Assembly: GCA_910586535.1 (NCBI GenBank)
Contig: CAJUHS010000017.1
Span: 1-55,167, forward strand
Origin: an uncultured Oscillospiraceae bacterium
GTDB taxonomy: Bacteria; Bacillota; Clostridia; Oscillospirales; Ruminococcaceae
DNA length: 55,167 bases
Direction: 5' to 3'
Shown piece by piece: positions 6,987 through 16,221 of this stretch. The notes beneath the pieces were generated by a model. That model saw nothing but the letters and a program-made list of their open reading frames with translations. It made no database searches and had not been told where the DNA came from. Position 1 is the stretch's first letter. Every line of letters starts with the position of its first letter. Both the position numbers and the translations under genes were made by a program.

Positions 6987-9942
6987 CATTCTAACCGAAA
7001 AACAATACCAACGCTATGTAATAGACCGTCTTGTCGAAAACGGCTACATTGAACGCAAGGCAAGTGCTTTTGACCGCCGTTTTGCATTTGACCGTGAGTT
7101 ATTGTTTCAGTTTCTAAATGATACTCAGCCCGAAGCAATGGACGCCCTGCGTAAAATATATAAAGCCGACTTTGAGGATACTATCATAAACTTCCTCAAT
7201 ACAGAAATGACAAAAGCAAGCGGCGGACTTATCAGTGTTCTTAAACACGGCGTTGAAATTTCCAATCAAAAGCTGGAGTTAATGTACACAAAACCTGCCA
7301 CTACATTCAATAAGGATTTGCTTTCAAAATATGAAAAGAATATTTTCTCTGTAATGGAAGAAGTATATGCAAGTGATAAGGAACGTATTGACCTTGTTAT
7401 TTTTCTGAACGGTATTGCAATTATTTCGTTAGAACTGAAATGCAATCCAGCGGGTCAGTCGTATGAAGATGCTATTTATCAGTATCGTACGAAAAGAAAT
7501 CCGAAAACGCGGCTGTTTTTGTTCAAAGCAGGTTGTTTTGTCAACTTTGCAATGGATTTGGAGCAAGTATTTATGACTACAAAGCTTGCCAAAGATGATA
7601 CATTTTTTCTGCCGTTTAATATGGGAAACGGCGAAGGCGTTCATGCCGGTAAAGGAAATCCCATATTTAAAGATAGGTATAGCGTTTCATATATGTGGGA
7701 AGATATTCTGACAAAAGATACCCTGCTCAGCTTAATCGGTAAGTTTATTTTTGTAGAAACAAAAGAGAACATAGATGAAGCCACAGGAAAAGTAAAGCGT
7801 TCTGAAAATGTTATTTTTCCACGTTACCATCAGCTTGATGTTATCAGAAAAATTCTTGCGGATGTAACCGTGAACCGTACATCACAAAATTACCTGATTC
7901 AGCATAGTGCAGGTTCGGGTAAGACAAATTCGATTGCATGGCTTGCGCATCGGCTTTCTTCTTTGCATGATGAGGATAATAAAATCATATTTGACAATAT
8001 TGTAATTGTAACTGACAGAATTGTGGTTGACAGGCAACTTCAAAAAGCAATTATGGGAATGGAGCATAAGTCAGGTCTTATAAAAGTAATGGATGAAAAA
8101 TGCAACTCTAATGACCTTGCGCTTGCATTGAATGGAAACACAAAAATTATTGCTACTACAATTCAGAAATTTCCATACATAGTTGATTCTGTTGCAGGAT
8201 TGAAAGACAAAAATTTTGCAGTAATTATTGATGAAGCACATTCCTCCACAGCAGGAAAGGATATGGCTGCAATTACCAATTCACTTGGAACAGGCGAGCA
8301 GGATTATCAAGATGTTGAAGATATAATTCTTGATGAAATACAGCGAAACGGCAAGCAGATGAATGTATCGTTTTTTGCTTTTACCGCTACACCTAAGCCA
8401 ACCACAATTCAGCTTTTTGGCAGACTGAACAAACATGGGCAAGGTGACGCGTTCCACGTTTACTCTATGAAACAGGCAATTGAAGAAGGCTTTATTCTTG
8501 ATGTGCTTCAGAATTATACTACCTATCAGACTTTTTACAAATTAAACAAGAAAATAGAGGAAGACCCGACACTCCAGACTGCAAGTGCAAAACGTCAGAT
8601 TGCGAGATTTGTGGAACTGCATGAAACAAATATTTCACAGCGTATTGAGGTAATCGTTGAGCATTTTCGTACAACAGTCATGAACGAGTTGGGGGGGACA
8701 GCAAAAGCTATGGTTATTACAGCTTCCAGACAGGGTGCTGTAAAGTATCATAAAGCATTTGAAGAATACATCACCAAGAAAGGCTATACGGGTATAAAGG
8801 CTCTTGTTGCATTTTCGGGCAAAGTAATGCTTCCCGATGATGAACATGAATATACCGAAACTTCAATAAATGGTATTTCTGAGGATAAACTGACCAAGGA
8901 GTTTGATAAAGACGATTATCAGGTGTTGCTTGTTGCAAACAAGTATCAGACTGGATTTGACCAGCCGAAGTTGTGCGCAATGTACATTATGAAAAAGCTA
9001 AAAGGTGTTAATGCTGTACAGACCCTTTCCAGATTGAATCGAATCTGTCCGCCTTATAAAAAACGAACTTTTATTCTTGATTTTGTAAACAGCTATGAAG
9101 ATATGACAACGGCATTCTCTACGTATTATACTACAACACTTCTTGCAAATAGTGTTACTCCAACAGCAATATATGACCTTGAAGCAAAAATTGACGGCTA
9201 CACGGTTATAGACCCCGATGATATTGAAAAGGTTAATGAACTGATTTATAAATCTAAGACTGCTGCAAGCTTAAAAACAAAGCTGAATTACTATTTTGAA
9301 AAAACAAAGAAGCTGATTGAGCGTTATAGCATAGGAGTACAACAGAAATTGCTTTCTCATATGCGTCATTTTGTTCGTTTTTATGAGTTTATGCTACAGG
9401 CATCATGTTTTGAAGATATAGAGCTACATAAGAAATACAATTTTATAACGGGTTTGCTTGCTTATTTTGATGTGAAGCATCCTGGCAGTGGTTATAATCT
9501 TGATGGCAAAATAGCAGCAAAGAATTTTATACAAAAGAAGGGGGAAGAACATAAAAAATCAGAGCTTATCTCAAATCCGATTGTGAAACTGCCTGTAGCA
9601 GACCAATTTGGTCTGACACCTGCAAAAGAAGAGCGACTTTCGCAGATTATTTCTGAAATCAACAATAGAATGGGTAAATCCTATGACAATGACTTTGCTG
9701 TTAAAGGTATTCTTCAAATTATTGATATTATGAAGAAATCCTATAAGCTTAAAAAGAGCGCTAAGAACAACAGTGAAAAGGACTTTGAATTTTCCTATTT
9801 CGATAATATTGATGAAGCTCTTATCGAAAGTCTTGACCAAAATACTGATTTTTTCTCTTTGCTTTTGAACAATGATGACCTTAAACGTGAAGTGCTTGGC
9901 ATTTTTACGGAGGAAATTTATAAAAGTTTGAGGGAGAAGTAA
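6979..9942 (+). CDS. hsdR: type I restriction endonuclease subunit HsdR
   Basis: 987 residues from ATG 6979, eight bases after AAGGAG at 6965-6970; an in-frame TTG at 6961 lacks a ribosome site. The N-terminal nuclease shows the PD-(D/E)xK pattern D138...E152-L-K154. The superfamily 2 motor follows: Walker A GSGKT at 312-316, DEAH at 418-421, FTATP near 470, and YQTGFDQP and QTLSRLNR of motifs V and VI. The C-terminal helical part would contact HsdM. It translocates DNA with ATP and cuts unmethylated DNA far from the recognition site. All catalytic motifs look complete. Confidence 0.95.
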   Translation: MNNILTEKQYQRYVIDRLVENGYIERKASAFDRRFAFDRELLFQFLNDTQPEAMDALRKIYKADFEDTIINFLNTEMTKASGGLISVLKHGVEISNQKLELMYTKPATTFNKDLLSKYEKNIFSVMEEVYASDKERIDLVIFLNGIAIISLELKCNPAGQSYEDAIYQYRTKRNPKTRLFLFKAGCFVNFAMDLEQVFMTTKLAKDDTFFLPFNMGNGEGVHAGKGNPIFKDRYSVSYMWEDILTKDTLLSLIGKFIFVETKENIDEATGKVKRSENVIFPRYHQLDVIRKILADVTVNRTSQNYLIQHSAGSGKTNSIAWLAHRLSSLHDEDNKIIFDNIVIVTDRIVVDRQLQKAIMGMEHKSGLIKVMDEKCNSNDLALALNGNTKIIATTIQKFPYIVDSVAGLKDKNFAVIIDEAHSSTAGKDMAAITNSLGTGEQDYQDVEDIILDEIQRNGKQMNVSFFAFTATPKPTTIQLFGRLNKHGQGDAFHVYSMKQAIEEGFILDVLQNYTTYQTFYKLNKKIEEDPTLQTASAKRQIARFVELHETNISQRIEVIVEHFRTTVMNELGGTAKAMVITASRQGAVKYHKAFEEYITKKGYTGIKALVAFSGKVMLPDDEHEYTETSINGISEDKLTKEFDKDDYQVLLVANKYQTGFDQPKLCAMYIMKKLKGVNAVQTLSRLNRICPPYKKRTFILDFVNSYEDMTTAFSTYYTTTLLANSVTPTAIYDLEAKIDGYTVIDPDDIEKVNELIYKSKTAASLKTKLNYYFEKTKKLIERYSIGVQQKLLSHMRHFVRFYEFMLQASCFEDIELHKKYNFITGLLAYFDVKHPGSGYNLDGKIAAKNFIQKKGEEHKKSELISNPIVKLPVADQFGLTPAKEERLSQIISEINNRMGKSYDNDFAVKGILQIIDIMKKSYKLKKSAKNNSEKDFEFSYFDNIDEALIESLDQNTDFFSLLLNNDDLKREVLGIFTEEIYKSLREK

Positions 9943-9977
9943 GTTGCATTGCAGATGTTAAAAGCTAGGAGGTAAAA

Positions 9978-12900
9978 ATGGATACTAAATCATATACATT
10001 TGGAAAACTAACACCTGTCGATGATGCCGATATTAGCGTCTATGAAAATGCTATCAACTACGTATTCAAAAATGAAGATATTAAAAATGTAGCTATCTCT
10101 GGCGCATATGGAGCCGGCAAAAGCAGTTTGCTTGCTTCGTACAAAAAGAAAAATAGCGAACACAAGTTTATGCACATTTCATTAGCCCACTTTAAATCAC
10201 TTAATGAAAATAATTCTACATCGGATGAGCCGAATAATGAAGGCAATTCTGTTGATATGGCTGATTTAGAGGGGAAAATTCTTAATCAACTTATTCATCA
10301 GATACCTACCGAAAATATACAGCAAACACATTTTAAAATAAAGCGGACTGTAAAGGGAAAGACAATAATTTTGCAAACGGCTGCAATTGTAATATTTATT
10401 CTTGCGTTGCTTCATGTTGTGTTATGGTCTGATTGGCATTCATATGTTGATTTGTTAGATAATAACTTATTTATGACACTTATATCATTTACAACAAACC
10501 CATATTCAAGATTAATCAGTGGTGCAATTACTGTAGGATTATCTACTTGGTTTGTCTATCGTATGGTTAAAATGCAAACTAATAAAAATCTTTTTAAAAA
10601 GTTGAATCTTCAGGGCAACGAAATTGAAATATTCGAAAATGATGATGATTCTTATTTTGACAAATATCTCAATGAGGTGTTGTATTTATTTGAAAATGCA
10701 AATGTTGATGTTATTGTGTTTGAGGATATGGATCGTTTTGAAACAAACAGTATTTTTGAGCGATTAAGAGAGATAAACACACTTGCTAATATTCAGCTTA
10801 AAAACGAAAAAAAGAAACCGCTTAGGTTTTTCTATTTGCTTAGGGACGATATTTTTGTCTCAAAAGACAGAACAAAGTTCTTTGATTTTATTATTCCTGT
10901 CATTCCAGTAGTTGACAGTTCTAACTCATATAATCAATTTATTGATTTGCTTAAGGAAAATAATCTTTTTGAAAAATTTGACGAGAGTTTTTTGCAGGGA
11001 TTATCGTTATATACTGATGATATGAGGCTTTTGATAAATATTTGCAATGAGTTTCTTGTATACATTAATCGATTAAATATCACGGAACTTGACTATAATA
11101 AAATGCTTGCGATAATTACCTATAAGAATGTTTTTCCAAGAGATTTTAGTGAGTTACAGGTCAATAGAGGTTTTATATACTCACTTTTTTCCAAAAAATC
11201 TGAATATATTGAACTTTCAAAAAAAGATTTAGAAAAAAGAATCTCTGAAAAAGAAATTCAAATTAAGAATGCTCAAAATGAATTATTAGAATCAATACAA
11301 GAGCTTGATGACGTTTATGATGCAAAAAAAAGACGAGCTCCAAGAAATTATCTGCAATCGCAAGAATATGAAAAGAAGTTGAATGCGTGGTACGATAATG
11401 AATATCCTAAAAGAAAACAAGCAATTGAGAATAAAATTAATAATAAAATATCGGAACTTGAACTGGATTTACAAGAACTTAAAAGTCGATTGTTATCCCT
11501 AAAATCCCGTAAATTATTTGAAATTATTACACGAGAGAATATTGACGATATTTTTAAATCAACTACAATTAATGAGATAGGAAAAGAAGAAAAATATCTA
11601 GATATTAAGGGAAATCCCTATTTTTCATTGCTGAAATATCTTGTAAGAAATGAATATATAGATGAATCATATCCAGACTATATGACTTATTTTTACGAGA
11701 ACAATCTTACTCGAACAGACAAGATATTTTTACGAAGTGTTACTGATAGGAAAGCTAGAGAATATACATATCAGATTGACAAACCCGAAATGGTAGTGGC
11801 ACGTTTGAAGATAGCTGATTTTGATCAGGAAGAAACACTAAATTTTTCATTGCTGATTTATTTATTGAAAACAGATATACAATCAGAGATGGTTGCTCAC
11901 CTTATGTGTCAGTTGAAGAAATACAGAAAATTTGATTTTATAGGGCGATATATTGAATATGGTCAGGCATTATCGGAATTTATAACAGCACTTTATGTAC
12001 AATGGGATAGTGTTTTGGAAGTAATTATAAATAATAATATATTAAGCACCACTTTAACAAAACAGCTGTTGCTGCTTACATTGTATTATGCAAGCTCAGA
12101 TGTTATTAAGAATGCCAACATTAATAATTGTTTGACCGATTACATTTCAAGTGACGAAAAATTTCTTAAAATCGAACAGCCAAATATACAGAAGATAATT
12201 GATGGTTTTATTTTATTAAACGTAAGTTTTACAGATATTGATTATGAAGTGTCCAATAAGGAATTATTCACGGCGGTATATCAAGATTCGCTTTACGAAT
12301 TGAATTACAATAATTTGGCTATAATGCTTCGATATGTGCATAATATAGAAAGCGAAATTGATATTAAGCATCAAAATTATACATTGATTCTCTCTATTCA
12401 GGATTCACCATTAAACAATATGGTAGAAGATAATATTTCTGAATATGTAAATGTAATTCTTGATTCATGTGAAAAGCAAATTGATGATAGTGAAGATACA
12501 GTTATAAACTTATTAAACAATGCCGAAATTGATAATGAACAAAAGGAGCTATATATTGATTATATGACAAATAAAATCTCTCTGTTATCGCAAATAGAGG
12601 ATAGTTCTTTGTGGCGTTCAATAATCGACAAGAGCAAACTCAAATTTTCTGAATTAAATATACTGGAATACTATGCTAAATTTAACGTTGTTGATCAGCA
12701 CATAGTAGATTATATTAATAACATAAATCCAGATATTGATATGTCAAATATTCCTAAAAGGTTTAAAGAAATTGAACCTAGCTTTTTTAATTCTATAATA
12801 AAATGTGAGGAATTAAAAAATGATTATTATTATAAAATTCTTAAAACTATGAATCAATATTACACATCTTTTGGAATTAAGGATATATCAGATGGAAAAA

Positions 12901-13619
12901 TGAAAATTCTTATTAATATTAACACCATTCGCATGAATAATGAATCAATCAAATTTATTAGAGAAAATTACTCATCAAAAATATTGATTTATTATATACT
13001 TCACTATATTAAAGAATATATAAATATCCTAGACGATGAAACTTTTTCTTTTGATGAATTAATCATTTTACTTTCAGAAAATATTGAGGACGAATTGAAA
13101 CTGGAGTTGTTATCTTACAGCGACAAACCTATTTCAATTATTAATACTAATTACTCTATTGCAATAAAAATGCATATACTTAACAATAATTTAAATACAA
13201 ATGATGTAGTTTATTTATACAAAACTTATGATACACAACCTAAAGAGATAAAGAACTTTATTATAAAATATGCTGAAACTGACTATAAGACAATAATCAA
13301 TCAAATAAGTGTTGTTTCTTCTGTTTTAAAAAATCAATTGTTGGAATCGTCTTTGCTTCTTGATAAAAAGGTTGAGATTTTCATAGCGATGGCTGAAAAT
13401 CAAAAACGTGAACAGGCAGTAATTATACTTAATAAAATTGGACTAACTGAGTATGAAAAAATCTTTTTACCGAGACATAAACCTAAAATCAAAATTAACA
13501 ATTTAAACAAGCTAATTTTAAATTTGTTTGTACAGAAGAAATGGATTGACTCTTTTGAAATGGATACGAATAAAGGTGAATACTATAAGGTGAAAAAGTA
13601 CAGTTTTTCTAAAAAGTGA
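9978..13619 (+). CDS. YobI-like membrane P-loop NTPase
   Basis: 1213 residues, started after AGGAGG, 35 bases past hsdR and apparently in the same operon. Walker A is GAYGAGKSS at 42-50 and Walker B VIVFEDMD ends near D252. Two membrane helices lie between them (about 130-152 and 170-192), the architecture of KAP/YobI-type NTPases. A coiled coil follows (about 400-510), then some 700 residues of AT-rich-coded helical repeats with no recognised domain. KAP-type NTPases are found in defence islands and may anchor a sensor to the membrane. Its place after hsdR suggests it is part of, or hitch-hikes with, the restriction system. Biochemical function is unknown. Confidence 0.8.
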   Translation: MDTKSYTFGKLTPVDDADISVYENAINYVFKNEDIKNVAISGAYGAGKSSLLASYKKKNSEHKFMHISLAHFKSLNENNSTSDEPNNEGNSVDMADLEGKILNQLIHQIPTENIQQTHFKIKRTVKGKTIILQTAAIVIFILALLHVVLWSDWHSYVDLLDNNLFMTLISFTTNPYSRLISGAITVGLSTWFVYRMVKMQTNKNLFKKLNLQGNEIEIFENDDDSYFDKYLNEVLYLFENANVDVIVFEDMDRFETNSIFERLREINTLANIQLKNEKKKPLRFFYLLRDDIFVSKDRTKFFDFIIPVIPVVDSSNSYNQFIDLLKENNLFEKFDESFLQGLSLYTDDMRLLINICNEFLVYINRLNITELDYNKMLAIITYKNVFPRDFSELQVNRGFIYSLFSKKSEYIELSKKDLEKRISEKEIQIKNAQNELLESIQELDDVYDAKKRRAPRNYLQSQEYEKKLNAWYDNEYPKRKQAIENKINNKISELELDLQELKSRLLSLKSRKLFEIITRENIDDIFKSTTINEIGKEEKYLDIKGNPYFSLLKYLVRNEYIDESYPDYMTYFYENNLTRTDKIFLRSVTDRKAREYTYQIDKPEMVVARLKIADFDQEETLNFSLLIYLLKTDIQSEMVAHLMCQLKKYRKFDFIGRYIEYGQALSEFITALYVQWDSVLEVIINNNILSTTLTKQLLLLTLYYASSDVIKNANINNCLTDYISSDEKFLKIEQPNIQKIIDGFILLNVSFTDIDYEVSNKELFTAVYQDSLYELNYNNLAIMLRYVHNIESEIDIKHQNYTLILSIQDSPLNNMVEDNISEYVNVILDSCEKQIDDSEDTVINLLNNAEIDNEQKELYIDYMTNKISLLSQIEDSSLWRSIIDKSKLKFSELNILEYYAKFNVVDQHIVDYINNINPDIDMSNIPKRFKEIEPSFFNSIIKCEELKNDYYYKILKTMNQYYTSFGIKDISDGKMKILININTIRMNNESIKFIRENYSSKILIYYILHYIKEYINILDDETFSFDELIILLSENIEDELKLELLSYSDKPISIINTNYSIAIKMHILNNNLNTNDVVYLYKTYDTQPKEIKNFIIKYAETDYKTIINQISVVSSVLKNQLLESSLLLDKKVEIFIAMAENQKREQAVIILNKIGLTEYEKIFLPRHKPKIKINNLNKLILNLFVQKKWIDSFEMDTNKGEYYKVKKYSFSKK

Positions 13620-13685
13620 TTTGTCATCAACATAAGCAACATACAGAAAGGGCGTTATAAATTCTGATATGTTTTTATAAAATTT

Positions 13686-13712
13686 GCTCCGACCTTTTAA
13701 AAAGGTCGGAGC
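13686..13712. terminator. bidirectional hairpin after the YobI-like gene
   Basis: Thirteen paired bases (GCTCCGACCTTTT with AAAAGGTCGGAGC) around one base. There is no strong T run on the plus side; the minus side reads into an A/T-rich tract. A similar hairpin with a GGTCGG core occurs at 30221-30247. Confidence 0.6.
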
Positions 13713-13878
13713 GTTGCAGAAATATGCCACCATACATTTTGGTCATTATTTGGTACTTACAAGATAGAAAATATTGCGAAAAGATACGATATTTAATTTA
13801 AAGATAAGTGCTTTCAAATGGTTTGAATACGTCACTTGACTGAATTTTACCCAAGTCTGGAATAAGCGTGATAGGTAA

Positions 13879-13901
13879 TTCGAGTCCAACTTGGGGAGCC
13901 A
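13879..13901 (+). repeat. 3' end of tRNA-Asn, probable attachment-site scar
   Basis: 23 bases match the T-loop, 3' T-stem strand, 3' acceptor strand and CCA of a bacterial tRNA-Asn (TTCGAGT, then CCAAC, then TTGGGGAGCCA). The five bases before it (GGTAA) do not pair with CCAAC and no anticodon arm precedes it, so this is not a tRNA gene. Integrases commonly target tRNA 3' ends and leave such a copy at the distal junction of an element. Confidence 0.65.
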
Positions 13902-13904
13902 GAA

Positions 13905-13980
13905 AAGAAAGACATTCAATAGCTTATGAGTTGCACGGAGGTAGAGCGCAATATTTATAAGCATATTGAATGTCTTTCTT
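13905..13980. repeat. 76-bp inverted repeat next to the tRNA-Asn scar
   Basis: Left arm 13905-13927 and right arm 13957-13980 are reverse complements over 23 bases with one extra base in the right arm (core AAGAAAGACATTCAATA). The 29-base centre contains GGTAGAGC, like a tRNA D-arm, flanked by TTGC/GCAA. It could form a long hairpin RNA or mark an element end. Confidence 0.6.
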
Positions 13981-14098
13981 AAGTAGTATAGCATATTTCA
14001 AATTATTTGTCAATAATCATATTTTGGTGTTATTGCCCTCGGAAGTGGGCGATTTCATTTAGGGAGAGAGTTAGCGAATGATAACTCGTTATATATAA

Positions 14099-14497
14099 TT
14101 ATACATCAATCTCAAAAATATCATTCAAAGGAATTTCCTCCCCGCTTGTGAAAACCATATTATGGTTATACTTGTCAATGCGCCTGAAATTACCCGAAAG
14201 AGTAACATATTTACCGCCTGCCTTTTTCTCGTCGGGAATAAAGTATTCTACAGTTATTTCGGGACGTTCCTCGGCGTGTTCTTTGAGGAAAGCAATTTTC
14301 TGATTAAGGTCGGTAATTTTGTCCGCCGTAAGTTCCTGCTTTTCATCGGTCAGACGGGAGGTTTCCCTGACCGTATCATCATAGCCCGTCAATGCCGCAA
14401 ATGGAGAAAACTGCGCCGCTCTGTCGTGCATTGACATATGCGGGCGTATACTTGAAACGTGGTGCGACATATTCAATATATCATCATATTTTCCCAT
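14099..14497 (-). CDS. YolD-like family protein
   Basis: 132 residues. It begins MGKYDDILNMSHHVS and has RPHMSMHDRAAQFSPFAAL, a signature of the YolD-like family, then a coiled region and a beta-rich C-terminus. YolD-like proteins are small SOS-linked partners of UvrX/UmuC-type polymerases; their biochemical role is not settled. The start codon overlaps the stop of the upstream polymerase gene (TAATG), so the two are translated as a pair. The window supports only the family and the operon. Confidence 0.85.
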   Translation of the reverse strand: MGKYDDILNMSHHVSSIRPHMSMHDRAAQFSPFAALTGYDDTVRETSRLTDEKQELTADKITDLNQKIAFLKEHAEERPEITVEYFIPDEKKAGGKYVTLSGNFRRIDKYNHNMVFTSGEEIPLNDIFEIDV

Positions 14498-16035
14498 TAT
14501 GCCCTGTGACCTCCGATCTGCTTGTTTCTGCTTATGGTGGTCGCGTCGTCCTCCAAATTCATGCCGCGGAGGACGGCGTTTTTACCGTACTTGTTTTTAA
14601 GTCCGATAATGGCTTTCTGCATATTTTTCTCGCGCTGTAAAGACTGTTCTTCTTTGACTCGCTGGATTTGTTTTTCTTCAAAATCCGTGAAAAAGTCAAG
14701 CTGTTCCGCTTCGCTTTCCGCAACGACTTCCGTTTCGGGAATAACTCGGCAGGCTACAACATTTATGCGTCTTGATGTCAGCTTCTTATCCATAATTCGC
14801 TCGAAAAGCTCCATTGCCGCCGCAACGATTTTATTGGTCGAGGACGTGTATCTGTCAAGATTTATCGTGCCGTGGGCGTGTTTAGGCGTTTTCCTGCCGT
14901 ATCGGTCGGTAGTAACTTCACCTTCGTATTCCCCGCAGATTTGCTCGTCCGCAAGATTTTCAATATCGTATCCGATAGTCATCACGATCTGATTTGTAAC
15001 AAGTCCCTTTTCAACCAAATCGAGGGAAAGCAAGTCCGTCATTTCGCGGACTATAAGCTTCGTCTTTTCATAATTGTAGGGACACTGCAAAACCTGTCCC
15101 GTACTTATGCTGTTGGTTTCGGGTTTGTACGCCTTTATAGCTGCAATAGTGCAAGGCTCCCAGCCCCACGCGTGGTCGATGAGAAGCTCGGCGTTTACAC
15201 CGAAAAGCTTGTACAAAAGATTTTCATTTCGGTAAGAATTAGGCGCGCCGACGGAACACCGCGCAACGTCCCCCATTGTGTACATGCCGTATTCTTCAAG
15301 CTTTTTGGCGTATCCTTTGCCGACGCGCCAAAAGTCGGTAATGGGAGTATGTTCCCAAAGCTGGCGGCGGTAGGACATTTCGTCAAGCTCTGCAATTCTC
15401 ACGCCGTTTTCGTCGGCGGGAATTTTTTTAGCAACGATGTCCATAGCGATTTTGCAAAGGTACAAATTCGTACCGATACCTGCCGTTGCGGTAATTCCCG
15501 TTGCGGAAAGAACGTCCCTGATTATCGTCATTGCAAGCTGACGGGCGGTCATTTTGTAGGTTTGGAGATAGGACGTAACGTCCATAAAAACCTCGTCGAT
15601 AGAGTACACAACAATATCTTCTGTGGCAATATATTTCAGATATATCTGGTAAATTTTCGCACTGTATTCCATATAGTGAGCCATTCGGGGCGGCGCAACA
15701 ATGTAGTCAACGGCAAGTGCGGGATTGGACTTTATTTCGCTGTCAAGATAAGATTTTTCGGTAAATTCAAACTTGTAATCCCGCGCCGCTTTTCGGTAAT
15801 TGTACAGCCGCTGAGCGTTCACTTCTTTTATTCTTTGCACCACTTCAAAAAGCCTTGCCCTGCCCGAAATACCGTACTGCTTCAGGGACGGTGATACCGC
15901 AAGGCATATAGTTTTTTCCGTGCGGCTTTCGTCAGCTACCACAAGGTTTGTGTTAAGCGGGTCAAGTCCGCGTTCCACGCATTCGACCGAGGCGTAGAAG
16001 CTTTTCAAGTCGATTGCAACATATTGACGTTCCAT
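14497..16035 (-). CDS. Y-family translesion DNA polymerase (UmuC/UvrX type)
   Basis: 512 residues. The N-terminal catalytic core is visible: YVAIDLKSFYASVE (D9, E18) and SIDEVFMDV (the second acidic pair), followed by IGTNLYLCKIAMD and a helix-hairpin-helix thumb. The little-finger region is intact. The C-terminal 100 residues are charged and helical. It inserts nucleotides opposite damaged bases and is error-prone. Start ATG follows AAAGGAGC. A promoter with a LexA-like box lies upstream and YolD follows. Compared with DinB (about 350 residues) it is the longer UvrX/ImpB-type form often carried by mobile elements. Confidence 0.92.
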   Translation of the reverse strand: MERQYVAIDLKSFYASVECVERGLDPLNTNLVVADESRTEKTICLAVSPSLKQYGISGRARLFEVVQRIKEVNAQRLYNYRKAARDYKFEFTEKSYLDSEIKSNPALAVDYIVAPPRMAHYMEYSAKIYQIYLKYIATEDIVVYSIDEVFMDVTSYLQTYKMTARQLAMTIIRDVLSATGITATAGIGTNLYLCKIAMDIVAKKIPADENGVRIAELDEMSYRRQLWEHTPITDFWRVGKGYAKKLEEYGMYTMGDVARCSVGAPNSYRNENLLYKLFGVNAELLIDHAWGWEPCTIAAIKAYKPETNSISTGQVLQCPYNYEKTKLIVREMTDLLSLDLVEKGLVTNQIVMTIGYDIENLADEQICGEYEGEVTTDRYGRKTPKHAHGTINLDRYTSSTNKIVAAAMELFERIMDKKLTSRRINVVACRVIPETEVVAESEAEQLDFFTDFEEKQIQRVKEEQSLQREKNMQKAIIGLKNKYGKNAVLRGMNLEDDATTISRNKQIGGHRA

Positions 16036-16068
16036 ATTCCCGCTCCTTTCCGCACTATTTCTAAAAAT

Positions 16069-16097
16069 ATTATACCAATTTCAGAAGCAAAAATCAA
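16069..16097 (-). promoter_or_regulatory. promoter of the polymerase/YolD operon
   Basis: Reading the minus strand: TTGATT (16097-16092), 17-bp spacer, TATAAT (16074-16069), about 34 bp before the start codon. Confidence 0.8.
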
Positions 16098-16116
16098 TCG
16101 GTAAAGGTCACAAAAT

Positions 16117-16129
16117 GAAACTTATGTTC
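16117..16129 (-). promoter_or_regulatory. candidate LexA (SOS) box
   Basis: Minus strand reads GAACATAAGTTTC, close to the Gram-positive SOS consensus GAACATATGTTC. It lies 20 bp upstream of the polymerase -35 element and 32 bp upstream of the divergent promoter at 16161. The position fits SOS control of the polymerase, but the second half-site is imperfect. Confidence 0.55.
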
Positions 16130-16160
16130 TTGTTGATGTTACCGTACCTTATGGGTAAAG

Positions 16161-16189
16161 TTGACTTGTATAGGAAAATGTGTTACAAT
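16161..16189 (+). promoter_or_regulatory. promoter of the YunG-like gene
   Basis: TTGACT (16161-16166), 17-bp spacer, TACAAT (16184-16189), 33 bp before the ATG at 16222. Confidence 0.8.
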
Positions 16190-16221
16190 GAATACACGAA
16201 AATATTTTGCGAGGTGTTGAT

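Larger units (their letters stand above)
13620..14098. other. gene-free stretch between the defence operon and the YolD/polymerase operon
   Basis: No convincing gene. It holds a 27-bp perfect palindrome (13686-13712), a 23-bp tRNA-Asn 3' fragment (13879-13901) and a long inverted repeat (13905-13980). A minus-strand frame of 82 codons across 13746-13994 is only the reverse of the tRNA fragment and repeat. Confidence 0.7.

Noticed and set aside
13746..13994. 82-codon minus-strand frame
   Set aside because: Its sequence is the complement of the tRNA-Asn scar and the inverted repeat.
14872..15894. 340-codon plus-strand frame
   Set aside because: Exactly antisense to the Y-family polymerase, whose motifs are unmistakable.
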